DNA of 64,000 nucleotides, taken from contig JAVEYB010000004.1 in NCBI GenBank assembly GCA_034003725.1, positions 186,001-250,000 of the forward strand. The letters run 5' to 3'. The position numbers and the translations under genes are program-made. Of the stretch, positions 59,841-64,000 are shown one piece after another. The DNA comes from Candidatus Zixiibacteriota bacterium (GTDB lineage: Bacteria; Zixibacteria; MSB-5A5; GN15; FEB-12). Positions within the stretch are counted from its first letter, which is position 1. The number at the start of each line of letters is the position of its first letter. The notes below the pieces were generated by a model. That model did not search any database, had not been told where the DNA came from, and worked only from the letters and a program-made list of their open reading frames with translations.

Positions 59841-60560
59841 TCACAGGAGGGAAATCAGTTTCTCGACGATCTCCGTGTTTTTGAACGGCTTGGCGATAAA
59901 TCCGGAAGCCCCCGCGCTGAGGATCTTTCCCTGCCCGTACTTTTCCGATTTGCCCGTGATCATCAGCACCGGAAGGCGCGGAAGGTTCTCCCGAATATGT
60001 TTCAGCAGGTCCAGTCCGCTGCGCTCCGGCATTTCGATGTCGGAAATGACAATACTGACACGAGTGGTTTTCAGTACTTCAATCGCTGCATCGACACCGG
60101 CGGCGGCCACCGCGGAAAAGCCTTCGCGGTGAAGTATCTTCATCAGTAAATCACGTATTACCGGATCGTCGTCGACGATCAGCACATCCGCGTATGCGTC
60201 GGAGACCAGACGATGCAGTTTGTCTCGCAATGAGTCGGATTCGACCGGCTTCGCGATGAAATCTTCGGCTCCCGCTTCGATTGCCTTGAGCACGGTCGGC
60301 GCGTCGCAGGATGCGCTGCAGACGAGCACCGGTGTCCCGCGGAGCCGGGGATTACCGCGCACCACTTTCAGCAACTGAAAACCATCCATCCCCGGCATCG
60401 CCAGATCGGTGATGATCAGCTTGTACTGTGCGCGCGAAGAAAGCCGCGCGAATCCCTCGGTCCCGTCGGCGGCCCGCTGCACCGGGCACTCAGAATCGTC
60501 CAGCGCCGACGATATGGCTTTGACGGTCTCTTCGTCTTGTCCGATCACGAGTATCGACAT
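59841..60560 (-). CDS. Double-receiver (REC-REC) response regulator
   Basis: The 239-residue protein is two receiver domains in tandem with no output domain. In REC1 (1-118) the phosphoacceptor is in LIITDLAMPGMDGF, with LVCSAS and IAKPV as the conserved Thr/Ser and Lys positions. In REC2 (about 122-239) the DD pair is in DVLIVDDDPVIRDLLMKILH, the phosphoacceptor in VISDIEMPERSG, then LMITGKS and IAKPF. It may relay phosphate in a phosphorelay or bind a partner. The ATG at 60560 follows GGGAGG; 73 in-frame codons upstream are not protein-like. No kinase is adjacent; the nearest is the NtrY-like one 3.5 kb away. Confidence 0.88.
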   Translation of the reverse strand: MSILVIGQDEETVKAISSALDDSECPVQRAADGTEGFARLSSRAQYKLIITDLAMPGMDGFQLLKVVRGNPRLRGTPVLVCSASCDAPTVLKAIEAGAEDFIAKPVESDSLRDKLHRLVSDAYADVLIVDDDPVIRDLLMKILHREGFSAVAAAGVDAAIEVLKTTRVSIVISDIEMPERSGLDLLKHIRENLPRLPVLMITGKSEKYGQGKILSAGASGFIAKPFKNTEIVEKLISLL

Positions 60561-60917
60561 GAATACTTCCTCCCACCCAGTCTGGAGCGACCCACCGGAT
60601 GTGGAATCAAACACCTCAGTACGGTTGTCATGGTCTCTGATCGATGATGTCTTGGCGTGTCTATGAATAACATCGGCGGAACAGGAGTGCAGTTGAGGAC
60701 AAATCGCGAGACCGAAACTTACCTTCGTTGCAGAGCCGGATCGACGGTCGTGGCGGGGTGTGCGAATATTGGGCAACAATGGTCCGTTTTACCCCTGTTT
60801 AAGGCTTGACGCGGTTGGCCCTCGCGCCTTTCTTGTCCCTCACCAAACCAGCCGGTCGCGACCGGGCGGACCGGGACCGCGGCGGGTGGTTCTCAGGCAA
60901 GGAGGTGCCACGGACAG
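60561..60917. other. Divergent intergenic region, no gene seen
   Basis: This 357-bp gap separates the double-receiver gene and pntAA. A possible plus-strand -35 TTGACG (60806-60811) lacks a good -10. I see no RNA structure or gene here. Confidence 0.35.
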
Positions 60918-62120
60918 ATGGCTGACGCCAAACCGACTCTTATCCTCGGTGTTCCCCGAGAGACGTTTCCGGGTGAACGCCGGGTCGCCCTGATTCCTGA
61001 TCTCGTGCCATCGTTCGCCAAGCTCGGATTTTCCGTGATCGTCGAAAGCTCTGCAGGAGCCGCCGCGGGATTCGGCGACTCCGATTTCACGTCCCGGGGC
61101 GCCGACATCGTGAACTCGCGCGATGAGCTGTTTCGCCGGAGCCGGATCATCGTGCAGGTACGAGGGTACGGGGCCAATGTCGAGGCCGGTCGGGATGATT
61201 TGTCGCGTCTGCAGCCGGGCCAATTCCTGATCGGTCACCATGACCCGCTGGCATCGTTTCGGGCGATTCGCGAACTGGCCGGTACGCGCGCCACGGCGTT
61301 CGCTATCGAGCTGCTTCCGCGCATCACGAGGGCGCAAAGCATGGATGCGCTGTCGTCAATGGCTACCGTTGCCGGTTATAAGGCCGTCCTGATGGCCGCC
61401 GATCACCTGAACCTCATGTTTCCGTTGTTGATGACAGCGGCCGGCACGATCTCTCCGGCGCGCGTATTCGTGATCGGGGCGGGAGTTGCCGGACTGCAGG
61501 CCATTGCCACCGCGAGGCGGCTGGGCGCCCTCGTCCAGGCATACGACGTACGACCCGCCGCGAAAGAGCACGTACTCTCACTCGGCGCCCGCTTCGTCGA
61601 GATGGAAATCGAGACCGCCGACGCAGAAGACAAAGGCGGTTATGCGCGTGAGCTTGGTGAAGACTTTTATAAAAAGCAGCGCGAGTTGATGGCGCGCGTC
61701 GTTAAGGACGTCAACGTCGTTATCACGACCGCCGCTATACCCGGCAAGAAATCTCCGATCCTCATCACTGAAGACATGGTTCGCAACATGACCGCGGGCT
61801 CGGTTATCATAGATCTTGCCGCTGAGCGCGGCGGTAACTGCGAACTGACTGAAGTCGACAGGACCGTCGAAAAACACGGGGTCGTCATCATGGGACCATC
61901 CAACCTGCCGTCCACCGTACCCAGACACGCCAGCCAGTTATATGGCCGAAACCTGCTGGCCTTTGTGCGAACGCTGGTCAAAGACGGCGCCCTGACTGTC
62001 AATACGGACGATGAGATCATCCGCGATACGCTGCTGACCCGCGACGGTTCGGTCGTCAACGACCGCGTGAATCAGTTGCTCAACGGACCCGGTTCGGACG
62101 CAGAAAGGAGCGTTAACTGA
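60918..62120 (+). CDS. pntAA: Proton-translocating NAD(P) transhydrogenase, NAD-binding subunit
   Basis: The 400-residue subunit (domain I) binds NAD(H) in the cytoplasm. It resembles alanine dehydrogenase: LGVPRETFPGERRVALIPDL at the start, the HHDPLASFRAIRELA segment, the dinucleotide loop VFVIGAGVAGLQAIATARRL, the mobile-loop region MEIETADAEDKGGYARELGE and DLAAERGGNCELTE. With PntAB and PntB it couples hydride transfer from NADH to NADP to proton entry, supplying NADPH. It is the split type in which the membrane part of the alpha chain is a separate gene. AGGAGG lies about 11 nt before the ATG. Its stop overlaps the next start by 1 bp. Confidence 0.95.
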   Translation: MADAKPTLILGVPRETFPGERRVALIPDLVPSFAKLGFSVIVESSAGAAAGFGDSDFTSRGADIVNSRDELFRRSRIIVQVRGYGANVEAGRDDLSRLQPGQFLIGHHDPLASFRAIRELAGTRATAFAIELLPRITRAQSMDALSSMATVAGYKAVLMAADHLNLMFPLLMTAAGTISPARVFVIGAGVAGLQAIATARRLGALVQAYDVRPAAKEHVLSLGARFVEMEIETADAEDKGGYARELGEDFYKKQRELMARVVKDVNVVITTAAIPGKKSPILITEDMVRNMTAGSVIIDLAAERGGNCELTEVDRTVEKHGVVIMGPSNLPSTVPRHASQLYGRNLLAFVRTLVKDGALTVNTDDEIIRDTLLTRDGSVVNDRVNQLLNGPGSDAERSVN

Positions 62121-62401
62121 TGGAACTGTTTGTCATCCTGCTGACGATATTCGTGCTGTCCGTCTTTGTCGGATTTGAGATCATCACCAAGGTCCCGCCG
62201 ACCCTGCACACGCCGCTCATGTCCGGTTCGAATGCGATTTCGGGCATTACGCTGATCGGAGCCATGATCTCGGCAGGAACGCAATACTCGACCCTGACAA
62301 CATGGCTCGGCCTGGCAGCGGTGATCTTCGCAACCATCAATGTGGTCGGCGGCTTTCTCGTCACGCATCGCATGCTCAGGATGTTCAAGAGGAAAGACTG
62401 A
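62120..62401 (+). CDS. pntAB: Transhydrogenase, small membrane subunit
   Basis: The 93-residue protein is the membrane-spanning part of the split alpha chain. It has three predicted helices (about 2-18, 34-52, 55-78) with the family motifs EIITKVPPTLHTPLMSGSNA and ISGITLIGAMISAG, and a basic tail (HRMLRMFKRKD). It forms part of the proton channel with PntB. Its ATG shares one base with the pntAA stop, and pntB follows after 3 bp. Confidence 0.94.
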   Translation: MELFVILLTIFVLSVFVGFEIITKVPPTLHTPLMSGSNAISGITLIGAMISAGTQYSTLTTWLGLAAVIFATINVVGGFLVTHRMLRMFKRKD

Positions 62402-62404
62402 TCC

Positions 62405-63796
62405 ATGCTGTCACTGGTCAATCTGGCATACCTGCTCGCCTCGGTGCTGTTCATCTTCGGACTCAAAGGCCTGGCACACCCGCGCAAGGCGGTTCGGGGA
62501 AACATCCTCGGTTCGCTCGGCATGTTTATCGCCGTGGTCGTGACGCTGCTCGACCGCCATATCGTCAGTTATGAAATGATTATCATCGGGGTCGCGGTCG
62601 GTTCGGCGATCGGCGCGATTCTGGCGGTGAAAATCGAGATGACGGCGATGCCGCAGCTGGTGGCGCTGTATAATGGCTTCGGCGGGATAGCCTCAGTGCT
62701 GGTTGCATCCGCCGCGTTGGTCGAAACGCTCGGCGGACATATCGGCGCCTCAGTCGATTTGCAGTTCTCCATCGCCACCGTCGCCACCGCAGTCGTCGGC
62801 GCCGTGACCTTCTGGGGCTCGCTGGTCGCCTTTGCCAAGTTGCAGGGACTGATCGGCGATGCCGCCGTGCTCTTCCCGGGTCAGAAATACCTCAACGCGG
62901 TCCTCGCGACAGCCAGCGTCGCGCTGGGCGTCTGGATTGTGATCGACCCGTCGATGACCACGGCATTCTGGGTCCTGATCGGCGTGGCGTCGATTCTCGG
63001 AGTTACGCTCGTTATCCCGATCGGCGGCGCCGACATGCCGGTCGTGATTGCCCTGCTCAACTCCTATTCGGGCATCGCCGCCGCCGCGACCGGTTTCGTA
63101 TTGAACAACAACGTTCTGATCATTTCCGGGTCGCTGGTCGGAGCCTCGGGGATCATCCTCACCAACATCATGTGCAAGGCGATGAACCGCTCGTTGACCA
63201 ACGTCCTGTTCGGCGTGCTCGGCCCGACCAGCGAAACGGCGTCGGCCGACGAAGTCTACGCGGGCAAGGTCAAGGCGACGTCCGCCGAGGAGATCGCGAT
63301 GCTTTTCGACGGCGTGTCGCGCGTCGTGATCGTTCCCGGTTACGGCATGGCCGTGGCGCAGGCGCAGCACGCTGTCTGGGACCTGTCGACCCTGCTGGAG
63401 TCGCGCGGCATTGAAGTGGAGTTTGCCATCCATCCGGTGGCCGGGAGGATGCCCGGACATATGAACATACTGCTGGCCGAGGCCAATGTGCCGTACGACA
63501 AGCTCAAGGAAATGGACGAGGTCAACCCGACCTTTGCGCAGACCGATGTCGCGATCGTGATCGGCGCCAACGACGTTGTCAACCCGGTCGCACGGACCGA
63601 TCCGAAATCACCTATCGCGGGAATGCCCATTCTCGACGTCGACAAGGCCCGCACGGTAGTGGTGGTGAAGCGGAGTCTCTCTCCCGGTTTTGCCGGGATC
63701 CCCAACCCGCTGTTTGCTGCGGACAATACGGTGATGTATTTCGCCGACGGAAAGAAGGCTGTGCTGGATATCATGGCCGCCGTCAAAGAATACTGA
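62405..63796 (+). CDS. pntB: Transhydrogenase, NADP-binding membrane subunit
   Basis: The 463-residue subunit has about nine membrane helices (1-275), including YNGFGGIASVLVASAALVET, LNSYSGIAAAATGFVLNNNV and IISGSLVGASGIILTNIMCK, then the cytoplasmic NADP-binding domain III (about 290-463) with VVIVPGYGMAVAQAQHAVWD, IHPVAGRMPGHMNILLAEAN, VIGANDVVNPVARTDPKSPI and the closing VKRSLSPGFAGIPNPLFA. All family motifs are intact. It is the last gene of the three-gene operon, which a terminator follows. Confidence 0.96.
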   Translation: MLSLVNLAYLLASVLFIFGLKGLAHPRKAVRGNILGSLGMFIAVVVTLLDRHIVSYEMIIIGVAVGSAIGAILAVKIEMTAMPQLVALYNGFGGIASVLVASAALVETLGGHIGASVDLQFSIATVATAVVGAVTFWGSLVAFAKLQGLIGDAAVLFPGQKYLNAVLATASVALGVWIVIDPSMTTAFWVLIGVASILGVTLVIPIGGADMPVVIALLNSYSGIAAAATGFVLNNNVLIISGSLVGASGIILTNIMCKAMNRSLTNVLFGVLGPTSETASADEVYAGKVKATSAEEIAMLFDGVSRVVIVPGYGMAVAQAQHAVWDLSTLLESRGIEVEFAIHPVAGRMPGHMNILLAEANVPYDKLKEMDEVNPTFAQTDVAIVIGANDVVNPVARTDPKSPIAGMPILDVDKARTVVVVKRSLSPGFAGIPNPLFAADNTVMYFADGKKAVLDIMAAVKEY

Positions 63797-63822
63797 TCGA
63801 AGCCACGCGAGCTCGATCGAAC

Positions 63823-63853
63823 GCCCCTGCAACGCGCGGGGGCTTTTCTTTGA
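63823..63853 (+). terminator. Intrinsic terminator of the pnt operon
   Basis: GCCCCTGC pairs with GCGGGGGC (8 bp, one G-T pair, 5-nt loop) and is followed by TTTTCTTT. It starts 27 nt past the pntB stop. From here to the window end I see no gene. Confidence 0.8.
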
Positions 63854-64000
63854 CGACCGGGGGGCGCGACGGAACTGATCGCGCTGCTCCGCCGCCGACA
63901 TCGGTCAATCCGTATCGGGGAACGGAACCCAAGGGCACACCAACCGACATCCGCCTCCCCGGTCGCTGCTTCAATGCTGCTGCGCGCTGTCGCGAACTGT

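Overview
The window is bacterial chromosome with moderately high GC, short intergenic gaps and no prophage or plasmid functions. Several traits point to an uncultured lineage of the FCB superphylum, with candidate phylum Zixibacteria or a close relative as my best guess: two secreted proteins end in the NYPNPFNP...KM(I/L)LLK tail typical of FCB type-A sorting domains, a secreted subtilase ends in a dockerin, and PKD, FN3, LRR and propeller exoproteins are common. No rRNA or ribosomal protein is present, so the taxonomy is inference.

Layout. 1-10.5 kb: an outer-membrane barrel cut by the window edge, a membrane Ser/Thr kinase with PEGA domains, a secreted Tricorn-type peptidase, a second barrel protein, a VOC-nitroreductase fusion, and a secreted PKD protein that looks like a subtilase without its protease domain. 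10.8-18.1 kb: a five-gene minus-strand run of DUF885 hydrolase, ECF-type sigma factor, putative soluble anti-sigma protein, TPR-CHAT protease and dockerin subtilase. This is the most intriguing locus: it has every part needed for a sigma factor released by caspase-like proteolysis. 18.5-25.2 kb: glnS, a PAS/LuxR regulator, an LRR lipoprotein and tRNA-Gln(CUG). 25.3-33.5 kb: a minus-strand carbon-metabolism run (SET methyltransferase, queG, rpe, pgi, tkt, ybjQ, a glucokinase with a degraded phosphate loop, thiamine pyrophosphokinase).

33.5-45.1 kb is looser and rich in repeats: two DMT transporters, two unknown genes, an NfnAB-type (or GltD/Sud-type) flavoprotein pair, ornithine aminotransferase with a good promoter, a REP-associated tyrosine transposase among REP-like hairpins, a barrel protein, a DinB-like protein and a tandem 52-bp repeat. 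45.3-53.9 kb: a 1332-residue secreted adhesin-like protein, pckA, a KamA-family radical SAM enzyme and a propeller lipoprotein. 54.1-60.6 kb: a signalling operon (solute-binding-like exported protein, NtrY-type kinase, sigma-54 activator, cluster-less MutY homologue), trmB and a double-receiver protein. 60.9-63.8 kb: the three-subunit proton-pumping transhydrogenase pntAA-pntAB-pntB.

Together the metabolic genes suggest a heterotroph with gluconeogenesis (PckA), the non-oxidative pentose phosphate pathway (Rpe, Tkt, Pgi) and two routes coupling NADH and NADPH (an Nfn-like pair and Pnt). The many secreted proteases, sorting-tail proteins and dedicated regulators suggest life on polymeric or particulate substrates. 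All functions are read from sequence motifs; no database search was possible.
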